A DNA stretch of 64,000 nucleotides from Prevotella sp. (GTDB lineage Bacteria; Bacteroidota; Bacteroidia; Bacteroidales; Bacteroidaceae). Shown here piece after piece: positions 36,342 through 45,124 of the stretch. The notes beneath the pieces were generated by a model. That model had not been told where the DNA came from. It worked only from the letters and a program-made list of their open reading frames with translations, and made no database searches. The position numbers were made by a program, and so were the translations under genes. Each line of letters starts with the position of its first letter. Position 1 is the first letter of the stretch. Location of the stretch: the NCBI GenBank assembly GCA_017623655.1, contig JAGAON010000007.1, positions 124,001 to 188,000 of the forward strand, read 5' to 3'.

Positions 36342-37622
36342 ATGGAAAGAGACCAAAAGATTTTCGACCTCATCGAAAGCGAGCATCAGCGCCAGCTCAA
36401 AGGCATTGAGCTCATCGCATCAGAGAACTTCGTAAGTGAGCAGGTGATGGAAGCCATGGGCTCCTACTGCACCAACAAGTATGCGGAAGGCTATCCCGGC
36501 CACCGTTATTACGGCGGTTGTCAGGTAGTCGATCAGATAGAGCAGCTCGCCATCGACCGCGCGTGCCAGCTCTTCGGCGCAGAATACGCCAACGTGCAGC
36601 CACACTCCGGCGCACAGGCCAACGCGGCAGTGCTGCTGGCAGTGCTCAAGCCCGGCGACTGCTTCATGGGTCTGAACCTCGACCACGGCGGCCACCTCTC
36701 CCACGGCTCCCTTGTCAACACGTCAGGAATACTCTACCGCCCCGTAGGCTACAACCTCAACCGCGAGACCGGACGCGTGGACTACGACGAGATGGAACAG
36801 CTCGCCAAGGAGAACAAGCCGAAACTCATCATAGGCGGCGGCTCGGCATACAGCCGTGAGTGGGACTACGCCCGCATGAGAGCCATCGCCGACGAGGTGG
36901 GCGCACTGCTGATGATTGACATGGCGCACCCCGCAGGACTCATAGCCGCAGGCCTTCTGGAGAACCCCGTGAAGTACGCGCACATCGTAACGACCACAAC
37001 GCACAAGACACTGCGCGGCCCGCGCGGAGGACTTATACTCCTCGGCAAGGACTTCGACAACCCTTGGGGCTACAAGACACCGAAGGGAGTGGTGAAGAAG
37101 ATGTCACAACTGCTCAACTCCGCAGTGTTCCCCGGACAGCAGGGCGGCCCGCTGGAGCACGTGATAGCAGCCAAGGCAGTGGCTTTCGGCGAGGCATTGA
37201 AGCCGGAGTTCAAGGAATACGCATTGCAGGTGAAGAAGAACGCCGCCGTGCTTGCAGAGGAACTGGTAAAGCGTGGCTTCACCATCGTCTCCGGCGGAAC
37301 GGACAACCACTCCATGCTCGTTGACCTGCGCTCCAAGTATCCCGACCTCACAGGCAAGGTGGCGGAGAACGCTCTCGTGGCGGCAGACATCACCATCAAC
37401 AAGAACATGGTGCCGTTTGACACACGCTCGGCATTCCAGACATCAGGATTCCGTCTCGGCACGCCCGCAATCACAACCCGCGGAGCCAAGGAAGACCTCA
37501 TGATCAAGATAGCGGCGTGGATAGAAGAGGTGCTGAACGCACCGGAGGACGAGACGGTAATAGCCAAAGTACGCGGCGAGGTGAACGAAACGATGAAGAA
37601 CTACCCGCTCTTCGCGTGGTAA
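36342..37622 (+). CDS. glyA: Serine hydroxymethyltransferase
   Basis: 426 residues, full length. N-terminal [34 protein letters not shown], and the PLP-lysine motif [14 protein letters not shown]. Converts serine and tetrahydrofolate to glycine and methylene-tetrahydrofolate, the main one-carbon source. Glycine or related one-carbon flow feeds ThiH-type chemistry only indirectly. A 13-bp hairpin without a T run follows at 37640-37674. The promoter is far upstream, before repeat array A5. Confidence 0.97.
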   Translation: MERDQKIFDLIESEHQRQLKGIELIASENFVSEQVMEAMGSYCTNKYAEGYPGHRYYGGCQVVDQIEQLAIDRACQLFGAEYANVQPHSGAQANAAVLLAVLKPGDCFMGLNLDHGGHLSHGSLVNTSGILYRPVGYNLNRETGRVDYDEMEQLAKENKPKLIIGGGSAYSREWDYARMRAIADEVGALLMIDMAHPAGLIAAGLLENPVKYAHIVTTTTHKTLRGPRGGLILLGKDFDNPWGYKTPKGVVKKMSQLLNSAVFPGQQGGPLEHVIAAKAVAFGEALKPEFKEYALQVKKNAAVLAEELVKRGFTIVSGGTDNHSMLVDLRSKYPDLTGKVAENALVAADITINKNMVPFDTRSAFQTSGFRLGTPAITTRGAKEDLMIKIAAWIEEVLNAPEDETVIAKVRGEVNETMKNYPLFAW

Positions 37623-37639
37623 GAAGAAAGGTGATTTGG

Positions 37640-37674
37640 TGGTTTGGCGCATTATCCTCATGCGCCAAACCACT
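37640..37674. other. Hairpin after glyA
   Basis: GTGGTTTGGCGCA pairs perfectly with TGCGCCAAACCAC. No T run follows on the plus strand, so it may be an RNA-stability structure rather than a terminator. Confidence 0.6.
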
Positions 37675-37701
37675 AAAATACTAAACAACCAGGCAACAGC
37701 T

Positions 37702-38562
37702 ATGCAAAAGAAAAGACGTTGGCACTGCCTTAGCGGACAAGAACCGACAGCCCTTGACAAACAGGTTATGTACTGGGAAAACAAGGGAAAGCTCGTGCCT
37801 ACGCGCGAACTCATAAAGACACCGGAACAGATTGAGGGCATAAGGCGAGCCGGACTGATAAACACCGCGGTGCTCGATGCGGTGGCGGCAGCCATACATC
37901 CCGGCATGAACACACAGGAGATAGACGACATCTGCATGGAGGTCTGCCGGCAGAATGACGCCATACCCGCTTGCCTCAACTACGAAGGCTTCCCGAAAAG
38001 CGTGTGCACCAGCATCAACGAAGTGGTATGTCACGGCATACCGAAGACCACAGACGTGCTGGAAGAGGGCGACATCGTCAACGTAGATTTCACCACCATC
38101 AAGGACGGTTACTACGCTGACGCCTCGCGTATGTTCATCATCGGCGGAAAGACGACACCCGAAAAGGAACAGCTTGTGAGGGTGGCGAAGGAGTGTTTGG
38201 AGATAGGTATGGAGGCGGCAAAGCCCTTCGGCTTCGTCGGGGACATCGGGCACGCCATCGAAAAGCACTGCAAGAAATACCGTTACGGCGTGGTGCGCGA
38301 CCTTTGCGGGCACGGAGTGGGACTCAAGTTCCATGAAGAACCGGAGGTATGCCACTACGGTCACCGCGGCACAGGAATGCTGCTCGTGCCGGGAATGGTG
38401 TTCACCATCGAGCCGATGATAAACATGGGCACGTGGAGAGTGTTCATAGACGAGGACGACAAGTACGGCTGGGAGGTGATAACAGAGGACGAACTGCCCT
38501 CCGCACAGTGGGAACATACCCTGCTGATGACCGACCATGGCGTGGAGATACTGACTTATTAG
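37702..38562 (+). CDS. map: Methionine aminopeptidase, type I
   Basis: 286 residues from ATG 37702; an earlier in-frame ATG (37636) reads through the hairpin and is unlikely. N-terminal extension with CLSGQEPTALDKQ, then the peptidase M24 domain with the metal ligands in VNVDFTTIKDGYYADAS (two Asp), CGHGVGLKFHEEP (His), TIEPM and EHTLLMTD (Glu). Removes the initiator methionine cotranslationally. Its stop is 3 bases before tsaD, so the two are cotranscribed. Confidence 0.95.
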   Translation: MQKKRRWHCLSGQEPTALDKQVMYWENKGKLVPTRELIKTPEQIEGIRRAGLINTAVLDAVAAAIHPGMNTQEIDDICMEVCRQNDAIPACLNYEGFPKSVCTSINEVVCHGIPKTTDVLEEGDIVNVDFTTIKDGYYADASRMFIIGGKTTPEKEQLVRVAKECLEIGMEAAKPFGFVGDIGHAIEKHCKKYRYGVVRDLCGHGVGLKFHEEPEVCHYGHRGTGMLLVPGMVFTIEPMINMGTWRVFIDEDDKYGWEVITEDELPSAQWEHTLLMTDHGVEILTY

Positions 38563-38565
38563 CAG

Positions 38566-39591
38566 ATGGAAGAGAAATACATACTCGCGATAGAAAGCTC
38601 TTGTGACGACACGTCGGCGGCCGTATTGAAAGGCCGTGTGCTGCTGAGCAACGTCACGGCGTCACAGGATGTGCACAAGGCTTACGGCGGAGTGGTGCCG
38701 GAACTGGCCTCACGGGCGCACCAGCAGAACGTGGTGCCGGTGGTGGATCAGGCTATCAAGCGCGCGGGAATCACCAAAGAACAGCTGGCGGCGGTGGCTT
38801 TCACGCGCGGACCGGGGCTGATGGGCTCGCTGCTCGTAGGCGTCAGCTTCGCAAAAGGCTTCGCACGCTCACTCGGAATACCGCTGATCGACGTGAACCA
38901 CCTGCAAGGTCACGTCATGGCACACTTCATAAAGGACAACGACAGCGACCGCCACGAGCCGCCACTGCCTTTCCTCTGCCTGCTCGTAAGCGGCGGAAAC
39001 TCGCAGATAGTGAAGGTAAACGCATACAATGACATGGAGGTGCTGGGACAAACGATAGACGATGCCGCCGGAGAAGCCATCGACAAATGCTCCAAGGTGA
39101 TGGGGCTGGGCTATCCCGGAGGACCCATTATCGACAGGCTCGCAAGGCAGGGAAACCCCAAGGCGTACCGGTTCTCGGAGCCACACATACCCGGACTGGA
39201 TTACAGTTTCTCCGGATTGAAGACCTCTTTCCTGTACAGTATGCAGAAATGGGTAAAGGAAGACCCGGACTTCATAGCCCGCCACAAGGAGGATATAGCG
39301 GCAAGTCTGGAATGGACGATTGTCGATATACTGATGAAAAAGCTGAAAATGGCGGTCAAGCAGACCGGCATCAAACACGTGGCGGTAGCCGGCGGAGTGT
39401 CCGCCAACAACGGATTGCGCAACGCCTTCCACGACTATGCAAGGCGTTTCGGGTGGACTGTCTATATACCCAAGTTCTCCTACACCACCGACAACGCCGC
39501 GATGATAGGCTGCGTAGCCAGCTTCAAGCTGCACGACGGGGACTTCTGCCCCATCGATGCGCCGGCCTTCTCAAAGGTATCGTTCAATTAA
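38566..39591 (+). CDS. tsaD: tRNA N6-adenosine threonylcarbamoyltransferase
   Basis: 341 residues. ASKHA-fold motifs: ESSCDDTSAAVL, ELASRAHQQN, FTRGPGLMGSLLVG, NHLQGHVMAH (metal-binding His pair), SGGNSQIV and GGVSANNGLR. Transfers the threonylcarbamoyl group to A37 of tRNAs reading ANN codons, with TsaB and TsaE encoded elsewhere. Follows map by 3 bases. Confidence 0.97.
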   Translation: MEEKYILAIESSCDDTSAAVLKGRVLLSNVTASQDVHKAYGGVVPELASRAHQQNVVPVVDQAIKRAGITKEQLAAVAFTRGPGLMGSLLVGVSFAKGFARSLGIPLIDVNHLQGHVMAHFIKDNDSDRHEPPLPFLCLLVSGGNSQIVKVNAYNDMEVLGQTIDDAAGEAIDKCSKVMGLGYPGGPIIDRLARQGNPKAYRFSEPHIPGLDYSFSGLKTSFLYSMQKWVKEDPDFIARHKEDIAASLEWTIVDILMKKLKMAVKQTGIKHVAVAGGVSANNGLRNAFHDYARRFGWTVYIPKFSYTTDNAAMIGCVASFKLHDGDFCPIDAPAFSKVSFN

Positions 39592-39644
39592 CGCCCCGCC
39601 ATTACGGGCAAACATAAAAACAAACAACAAAACAACCAACTACT

Positions 39645-40178
39645 ATGGGATTAGAAAGCAAAGTGTTAAGTAAGGAGATTCTTTACAAACTATATGAAAA
39701 AGGCAAGACCATAGCAACCGCCGAATCATGCACAAGCGGCCGGATAGGCGAGGTGATAACATCCGTTCCCGGCGCGTCAACATACTACAAGGGCGGCACC
39801 ATCTGCTATTCCGACGAGGCGAAGACCAATGTTCTTGGCATCGACGCCGACCTTATAAAGGAGAAGAACGCCGTAAGCGAAGAGGTGGCAAAGGAAATGG
39901 TGAAGGGAGTAATAAACCTTCTCGGCACCGATTTCGCCATCGCCACGACAGGATATGCCGGTCCCGGCACGGAAGCCGGCATCCCGGTGGGCACCATCTG
40001 GATTGCCTGCGGCTCGGCAGACGACATCCGCACCATGAAACTTGACGAGGACAACGGACGCGAAGAGAACCTGCGCAACGCCACGACCAAGGCCCTTCAC
40101 TTCTTCGTAGAGTACCTTACAGAGCTTTATCCGGAGCCGGAAGACATGGACCAAGTGCCGAAACCGGAGGCGAAATAA
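39645..40178 (+). CDS. CinA-family nicotinamide-nucleotide amidohydrolase (C-terminal domain only)
   Basis: 177 residues. The motifs TIATAESCTSGRIGEVITSV, GGTICYSDEAKTNVLGI and ATTGYAGPGTEAGIPVGTIW identify the CinA/PncC amidohydrolase domain that recycles NMN to nicotinate mononucleotide. The competence-associated N-terminal COG1058 domain is absent, as in stand-alone PncC. Starts ATG 39645 after an A-rich leader, in the same direction as tsaD, and ends at a terminator. Confidence 0.9.
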   Translation: MGLESKVLSKEILYKLYEKGKTIATAESCTSGRIGEVITSVPGASTYYKGGTICYSDEAKTNVLGIDADLIKEKNAVSEEVAKEMVKGVINLLGTDFAIATTGYAGPGTEAGIPVGTIWIACGSADDIRTMKLDEDNGREENLRNATTKALHFFVEYLTELYPEPEDMDQVPKPEAK

Positions 40179-40189
40179 ACCAAATCACA

Positions 40190-40245
40190 AGACCCATGAC
40201 AACCTTTCGGACACACATCCGGCGGCCGTCATGGGTCTTCTTGTA
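40190..40245 (+). terminator. Terminator after cinA-type gene
   Basis: AAGACCCATGAC pairs with GTCATGGGTCTT, then CTTG. The loop is about 27 bases and includes an inner GC-rich part. Confidence 0.65.
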
Positions 40246-40296
40246 AGCTATCGCCGGGCTATCAGCATGATATAACCAAACAATCCCCACCTTATT

Positions 40297-40776
40297 ATGA
40301 ATAGAAACATCACCATAGCCATCTTAGCATTCGCCTGTATTACCGGCATATCGGCACAACCTGTCGATACAATAAAGCCAAAAGAGGAGAAACTCATGTT
40401 CCCCGGTTCTGACTATCCAGCATGGTATCCCGGCGGAACACGCGCCATGGAGAAATTCTTCCGCGACAACATAAAGTACCCGAAGGTCGCAGGTAAGAAG
40501 AAAACAGAGGGCTGTGTCATCTGCACCTTTGTCGTAGGAACAGACGGTTACATAAGGAACATTAAAATAGTAAAATCCGTTCACCCCCTATTAGATGCGG
40601 AAACGGTACGCTTGGTCAAAGCCATGCCACGCTGGATTCCCGGCAGAGAGGACCAGAAACTAACCACAACAAATTACACATTGCCCGCCTATTTCCATTC
40701 AAAGTCTGTCGCCCTCGCATGGGACAGCCTATATGTATGGCAGGAACGACAGAAAAGACTTGCACCGCGAATGTAG
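40297..40776 (+). CDS. Secreted TonB C-terminal-domain protein
   Basis: 159 residues. Signal peptide MNRNITIAILAFACITGISA, then one TonB-C module: YPGGTRAMEKFFRDNIKYPK, CTFVVGTDGYIRNIKIVKSV, AMPRWIPG. There is no transmembrane anchor plus proline-rich linker of a true TonB, so it is a soluble periplasmic relative of unknown role. The stop codon TAG at 40774 is formed by the first bases of repeat element B3 (TGTAGAGACG), so the element supplies the end of the gene. Confidence 0.8.
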   Translation: MNRNITIAILAFACITGISAQPVDTIKPKEEKLMFPGSDYPAWYPGGTRAMEKFFRDNIKYPKVAGKKKTEGCVICTFVVGTDGYIRNIKIVKSVHPLLDAETVRLVKAMPRWIPGREDQKLTTTNYTLPAYFHSKSVALAWDSLYVWQERQKRLAPRM

Positions 40777-40852
40777 AGACGATGTACCACATCGTCTCCC
40801 TTGCGATTTGATATGTACGTTTGAGGAGACGATGTAATACATCGTCTCTACA
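40772..40852. repeat. Double-hairpin element B3
   Basis: TGTAGAGACGATGTaccACATCGTCTC and GAGACGATGTaatACATCGTCTCTACA with a variable spacer. Overlaps the stop codon of the gene on its left. Confidence 0.9.
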
Positions 40853-40913
40853 TCCGCAGGAACATTTACCGGCAACATCTCCATAACCTAAGACAACAAA
40901 AACCTATTCCATT

Positions 40914-41717
40914 ATGAAAAAGTACATAGCCATCGCCATGCTAATGGCAATAAACATCCCTGCAATATCCGCACAAACAGCTCCAAAAGAAAGCGGCAAG
41001 ACGCCACAAGACACGACAGTTTATGCCGGTAAACCAGCTTCGAGAAGCGGTAAAACTTTTGATGTCGTTGAACAAATGCCCTCCTTCCCCGGCGGCTTTA
41101 AGGCCTTGAGAGAGTACTTGAATAATAATATGAGATACCCGGACGAGGCTGCCGCAAACAAGCAACAGGGTCGGGTGCTCTGTACTTTCACCGTAGAACC
41201 GGACGGATCTATAAACGATATAGGGATAACAAAATCCGTCTCACCCTCGTTGGACGCCGAAGCCATGCGCGTAGTCAGTGCCATGCCCCGCTGGATACCG
41301 GGCAAACAAGCAGGCAAGCCCGTCAGTACCAAATACACTTTGCCCATAACTTTCCGCCTGCAAGGTGACAATACGGCACAGAAAACAGCCGCCAATACAA
41401 GCCAACAGGCAAAAGACGGTATGGTTATGCCATCCTTTCCCGGCGGACTGGGGGCTCTGCTGCAATATCTCAAAAACAATATCAAATATCCAAAGATAGC
41501 TGAAAAGCAAGGAATACAAGGCAGGGTAGTCTGCGCTTTCGTCGTGGAAAGAGACGGTTCCATCACAGATATAGAAGTAAAAAAGTCCGTTTCCCCGGAA
41601 TTGGACAAGGAGGCCGTAAGGGTAATCAAGGCCATGCCCCGCTGGATACCGGGCAAGAAGGACGGTGTTCCGACAAGAGTCAGATATTCCATGCCCATTA
41701 CCTTCAACCTGAAATAA
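40914..41717 (+). CDS. Secreted protein with two tandem TonB C-terminal domains
   Basis: 267 residues with a signal peptide (MKKYIAIAMLMAINIPAISA). Two modules of about 95 residues: the first with MPSFPGGFKALREYLNNNM, CTFTVEPDGSINDIGITKSV and AMPRWIPGKQ, the second with MPSFPGGLGALLQYLKNNI, CAFVVERDGSITDIEVKKSV and AMPRWIPGKK. Duplication within one gene and next to a single-module relative suggests local expansion. No membrane anchor is seen. Role unknown; it could dock TonB-box-like peptides (inference). Confidence 0.8.
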   Translation: MKKYIAIAMLMAINIPAISAQTAPKESGKTPQDTTVYAGKPASRSGKTFDVVEQMPSFPGGFKALREYLNNNMRYPDEAAANKQQGRVLCTFTVEPDGSINDIGITKSVSPSLDAEAMRVVSAMPRWIPGKQAGKPVSTKYTLPITFRLQGDNTAQKTAANTSQQAKDGMVMPSFPGGLGALLQYLKNNIKYPKIAEKQGIQGRVVCAFVVERDGSITDIEVKKSVSPELDKEAVRVIKAMPRWIPGKKDGVPTRVRYSMPITFNLK

Positions 41718-41767
41718 GGCCGGCGGCATTGCGATGCAGCACGGATTGAGACATAAACAGATACGAT

Positions 41768-42095
41768 GAACCCCGAAGGGGGTGACAGAACATAGCACAG
41801 GGTGTAAACCCTGTGTATCATAATACCGGCCACTGCAACAGTATAAAAACCCCGAAGCCGGCAGGCGAGATGCCCGAAGGGCAGCGAGGGGTGACAAGAA
41901 AATCATCGCAGCAAGCACAAATATTATCGTGCTATGCGTATTAGGCTACGTATATTGCGCAATATTCTTGTCACCCCTCGCTGCCCTTCGGGCATCTCGC
42001 CTGCCGGCTTCGGGGTTTCCAATACTTCTTTTCCCAAACACATTGGTACACAGGGTTTACACCCTGTGCTATGTTCTGTCACCCCTTCGGGGTTC
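41768..42095. repeat. Long inverted repeat D2
   Basis: Left arm about 41768-41900 and right arm about 41971-42095, near-perfect inverses. Both carry GAACCCCGAAGGGGGTGACA, an inner CAGGGT/ACCCTG palindrome, AAGCCGGCAGGCGAGATGCC and GAGGGGTGACAAGAA. It lies between the convergent TonB-C gene and pectinesterase gene and fills most of 41718-42152; no gene is seen in that gap. Confidence 0.9.
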
Positions 42096-42152
42096 TCCCG
42101 CCGGCGGCATTTATGTCATACGACCGCCGGCTGAGCATACCCGCCGCCGTCA

Positions 42153-43130
42153 CTACCTTACATCCGCCACCTTATACCAGTCCGGACGGTCAGCGTCTGC
42201 CAGCACCTTCTCTATCGTGTAGTCATCCGCACTGACCTGACGGCTCCACTTCACGCGCCTGCTCACATCCACCTTCTTTCCGTCAAGCGTCCTTGAACCG
42301 GCCTCGGCATAAAACGCCGTCTTCTCTTTCTCCACGCCCCAGTTGAACCAACCCGCAGGGTCTATGTGATCACCCATGGCGCATTCCACGAAGACAGTCT
42401 TGGCATACGGGCGCCAAGGGCGGCCGAGCATGGTGCGCTCCACACCCGGCGCGGCGGTGAGACGGCAGCGGTAAAGCACATATCCGTAGTCCGTGCCCTC
42501 GGGAGTAGATGCCGCCGTGAGGTAACCACGCCCCAGACTGTGTATCTCGCAGTTGTCGAAGAAGGCGGTGGAAGAACCGAATATGAAGTCCACCGTACCC
42601 TCTATGTAACAGTCCTTGTAGTATTGCCTTGACACCTTGCCGTAGGTGTAGAGCGTGTCCTGATAGCCAAGGAAGCGGCAACGCGTGAACACGGCGCGGT
42701 TGCCGGACACGAACACCGCCACGGCCTGTCCCACAGGGCCTGACGAATTGGCGAAGGTTATGTCGTAGGCATGGAAGTCCGGGCCGTAGATGTAGCACGA
42801 GGAAGAGCCGGAAGTGCCCTTGTTCTCGCCGAAGCGGTTAGGCTTTGACGCGTAGTCATCGTATGTAATGACGGTTCCCTCCACGCTCTCGCCTATCAGC
42901 GTGACGTTCAGTTTGCACTCCGCCAGCACCAGTTTCTCCTTATACACGCCGTTGCGTATATAGATGCGTGTCTCCTTTTCCTTGCGGAAGTCGGGCACGG
43001 CATTGATGGCTTCCTGCACGGTCTTGAAGTCACCGCTGCCGTCTTGCGCCACGATAAAGTCATAGTCTTTCGCCTGCATCGCCACAATGGCCGTGAGCAG
43101 CAGGACAAGTGTAAGATAGATTTTTTTCAT
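42153..43130 (-). CDS. Secreted pectinesterase (CE8)
   Basis: 325 residues with signal peptide MKKIYLTLVLLLTAIVAMQA. CE8 motifs on a beta-helix: FIVAQDGSGDFKTVQEAINA, GQAVAVFVSGNRAVF, GYQDTLYTYG (catalytic Asp), YIEGTVDFIFGS (second Asp) and LGRPWRPYAKTVF. Removes methyl esters from homogalacturonan before lyases or GH28 enzymes act. The matching pectin lyase genes are not in this window. Upstream lies the long inverted repeat E rather than a recognisable promoter. Confidence 0.93.
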   Translation of the reverse strand: MKKIYLTLVLLLTAIVAMQAKDYDFIVAQDGSGDFKTVQEAINAVPDFRKEKETRIYIRNGVYKEKLVLAECKLNVTLIGESVEGTVITYDDYASKPNRFGENKGTSGSSSCYIYGPDFHAYDITFANSSGPVGQAVAVFVSGNRAVFTRCRFLGYQDTLYTYGKVSRQYYKDCYIEGTVDFIFGSSTAFFDNCEIHSLGRGYLTAASTPEGTDYGYVLYRCRLTAAPGVERTMLGRPWRPYAKTVFVECAMGDHIDPAGWFNWGVEKEKTAFYAEAGSRTLDGKKVDVSRRVKWSRQVSADDYTIEKVLADADRPDWYKVADVR

Positions 43131-43186
43131 TTTGTTGTTTTATTAGATTAAAGCTTTTATGAATATTGTTATCTTTTATCCGTATG

Positions 43187-43414
43187 CCCGCCCCTCACCC
43201 CTGTAAGGGGTTAATAGTAAAGGATAGGGGCTTGCCCCTATCGGCGGACATATTTCTTTACCGATGCCCCTGTAAGGGGCTCATAACAGCAACCGTCATT
43301 CCGCATTTTGGGTGATGATAATATGAGCCCCTTACAGGGGCATGGCGGGGAATATCCGTCGAAATGATAGGGGCAAGCCCCTACCCTATATTATCTGCCC
43401 CTTACAGGGGCGAA
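43187..43414. repeat. Long inverted repeat E
   Basis: Outer palindromes CCCCTGTAAGGGG and CCCCTTACAGGGG at each end and again near the centre, with AGGGGCTTGCCCCT between. Left arm about 43187-43290, right about 43330-43414. It lies within 60 bases of the pectinesterase start, on its 5' side. No gene is seen in 43131-43693, which holds E, A6 and C2. Confidence 0.8.
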
Positions 43415-43423
43415 CGCCTGTCC

Positions 43424-43512
43424 CGTAAAAGGGCGCTGATTACACGGTAAACAGGTGCTGATTGCAGTGTAAACAGGCCTCTTTTGCGAGGTAATCAGCA
43501 CCTAATTGCAAC
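43424..43512. repeat. 22-nt monomer array A6
   Basis: Four units: AAAAGGGCGCTGATT (F), AAACAGGTGCTGATT (F), AAACAGGCCTCTTTT (ambiguous palindromic core), AATCAGCACCTAATT (R). Confidence 0.85.
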
Positions 43513-43554
43513 CGAATTTGTAACAGTCTATGTTTCAGCGGTATGCAACGCCGT

Positions 43555-43631
43555 TGTAGGGACGCACCTTGGTGCGTCCGCATTATCGCATGAAACACGC
43601 CACATCGGACGCACCAAGGTGCGTCCCTACA
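43555..43631. repeat. Double-hairpin element C2
   Basis: TGTAGGGACGCACCttGGTGCGTCC and its inverse GGACGCACCaaGGTGCGTCCCTACA, spacer of about 27 bases. Second copy of family C. Confidence 0.85.
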
Positions 43632-43693
43632 TGAGCCGTTGCCACGATTTGCCGCATACGCCGCCACGATTTGCCGTCATGCCGCCGTTGTTC

Positions 43694-44470
43694 TCAAAAC
43701 AACCACAGCGGCCCGTTGCCTTTTCCTATACGCAGCGAACGGCCTTTCGCTATGGCACTGTCCATCACCGCCTTCGCCCCCCGCACGGCTTCGGGCAGCG
43801 GACGGCCTTCCGCCAACAGCGTGGCAACGGCGCTCGACATGGTGCATCCCGTGCCGTGGAGGTTGGTTGTGGCTATGCGCGGAGAACAATACTCATGCGT
43901 CTCGCCGCCGGTGCAGTAGAGCACGTCGCGCATCACGTCACCCTCCGCGTGCCCGCCTTTCAGCAAGAAGGACGTGCGGAAGGCGGAGACGAGCTGCCGC
44001 CCGACGGTGTTCATGTCGCCAGCACTTTGCACTCCCGCAAGACGCAGGGCCTCCGGAATGTTGGGAGTGACGAGGGTGCAAAGCGGGAACAGTTCCTTCG
44101 TGATGTAACCTATGCACTCGTCCGTCATCAGCTGCGTGCCGCTGGTGGAAATCATGACCGGGTCGCAGACCACGGGAACGGCCAGACGGCGGATGGCGGA
44201 GACTATGACGCGCGCCAAAGTCACATCGGGTATCATGCCAATCTTTATGGCCGACACGGCAATGTCGTCAAGAACGGAGTCCAACTGTGCACGCAGCATA
44301 TCCTCCGGCACCGCCATCACCCTCTGCACCCCCACGGTGTTCTGCGCCGTAAGGGCTGTGGGCACGGTCACGGCATAGTGTCCGAGCGAGGTAATGGTCT
44401 TCAAGTCCTGCTGTATTCCCGCGCCGGCACTGGTGTCGCTGCCGGCTATTGTCAGTATCGTCTTCATCAT
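43694..44470 (-). CDS. thiD: Hydroxymethylpyrimidine/phosphomethylpyrimidine kinase
   Basis: 258 residues. TIAGSDTSAGAGIQQDLKTI at the N-terminus, VVCDPVMISTSGTQL and the GTGCTMSSAVA anion-hole/catalytic Cys motif. Phosphorylates HMP and HMP-P to give HMP-PP for thiamine phosphate synthase. Last gene of the thi operon; its start overlaps the end of the preceding thiE-like gene by 4 bases (ATGA). Confidence 0.95.
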   Translation of the reverse strand: MMKTILTIAGSDTSAGAGIQQDLKTITSLGHYAVTVPTALTAQNTVGVQRVMAVPEDMLRAQLDSVLDDIAVSAIKIGMIPDVTLARVIVSAIRRLAVPVVCDPVMISTSGTQLMTDECIGYITKELFPLCTLVTPNIPEALRLAGVQSAGDMNTVGRQLVSAFRTSFLLKGGHAEGDVMRDVLYCTGGETHEYCSPRIATTNLHGTGCTMSSAVATLLAEGRPLPEAVRGAKAVMDSAIAKGRSLRIGKGNGPLWLF

Positions 44471-45036
44471 ATTATCCCAAATCGGCCATTAGACCGACAT
44501 CTCCATGCGTCTCCAAGAATCATCGCCCCGCCGAATCCCATGGTCTCAACGGCGGCAAGAGCGGCGAAGGTGACGCCGCCGAGGGCATAGACCTTGGCGT
44601 CTATAATGCCGTCAAGCACCGCCTGCGCTATCTCTTCCCGGCTGAAAGCGGAGACGTAACCCGGCTTGGAGACGGAATCGAAGACGGGCGACAGCGACAC
44701 GTAACGGCAGCGGTCTTTCCATTCGCGCACCTCGTCCAGCGAGTGACAGCTGCGGCTTACGCTGCCCGTCCAGCCCTCCGGCGGCAGCGGATTGCGTGAG
44801 TTGAGGTGTACGCCGTACAGTCCGTACCGCACGGCAAGGGCGAAATGGTCGTGCAACACGAGCCGGCGGCGGCAGTCGGCGGGTATCTCCCGCAGCAGCC
44901 TCTCCACCTCTTCCGCCGCAGAACCGGGTTTGCGGATATGCAAAAAGTCCGCTGTTCCCTGACGGAGAAGGGCCGTTATGCGGGCTGCCTCACCGTCAAA
45001 GAATGCGGACTTGGTTATTATTATGGTTGTAAACAA
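44467..45036 (-). CDS. Second thiamine-phosphate-synthase-like (ThiE/TenI family) protein
   Basis: 189 residues. TIM-barrel motifs: LHIRKPGS, LHDHFALAVRYGLYGVHLNS, YVSLSPVFDSVSKPGY, YALGGVTFAALA. Shorter than ThiE and more like the small TenI branch, which in other bacteria helps thiazole tautomer conversion. No ATG fits the frame; the start is TTG at 45036. The downstream thiD overlaps by 4 bases. A true thiE also exists in the operon, so this copy probably has a distinct step. Confidence 0.8.
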   Translation of the reverse strand: MFTTIIITKSAFFDGEAARITALLRQGTADFLHIRKPGSAAEEVERLLREIPADCRRRLVLHDHFALAVRYGLYGVHLNSRNPLPPEGWTGSVSRSCHSLDEVREWKDRCRYVSLSPVFDSVSKPGYVSAFSREEIAQAVLDGIIDAKVYALGGVTFAALAAVETMGFGGAMILGDAWRCRSNGRFGII

Positions 45037-45124
45037 GTTTTTTTTGAGGTTGAAAGTTAGAGGTTTCAGGTTGAAGGTCTTACAGGAATGGGTGACCTAA
45101 AACCTATAACCCACAACCTAAAAC
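45037..45124. repeat. Low-complexity inverted repeat in thi operon (i)
   Basis: GAGGTTGAAAG-, AGGTTTCAGGTTGAAGGTC and, inverted, GACCTAAAACCTATAACC, CACAACCTAAAACCTAC. Arms made of the word AGGTTn repeated. Confidence 0.6.

Noticed and set aside
43484-44590. Long plus-strand frame opposite thiD
   Set aside because: It is the antisense shadow of thiD, with arginine/histidine-rich low-complexity translation and no motif.
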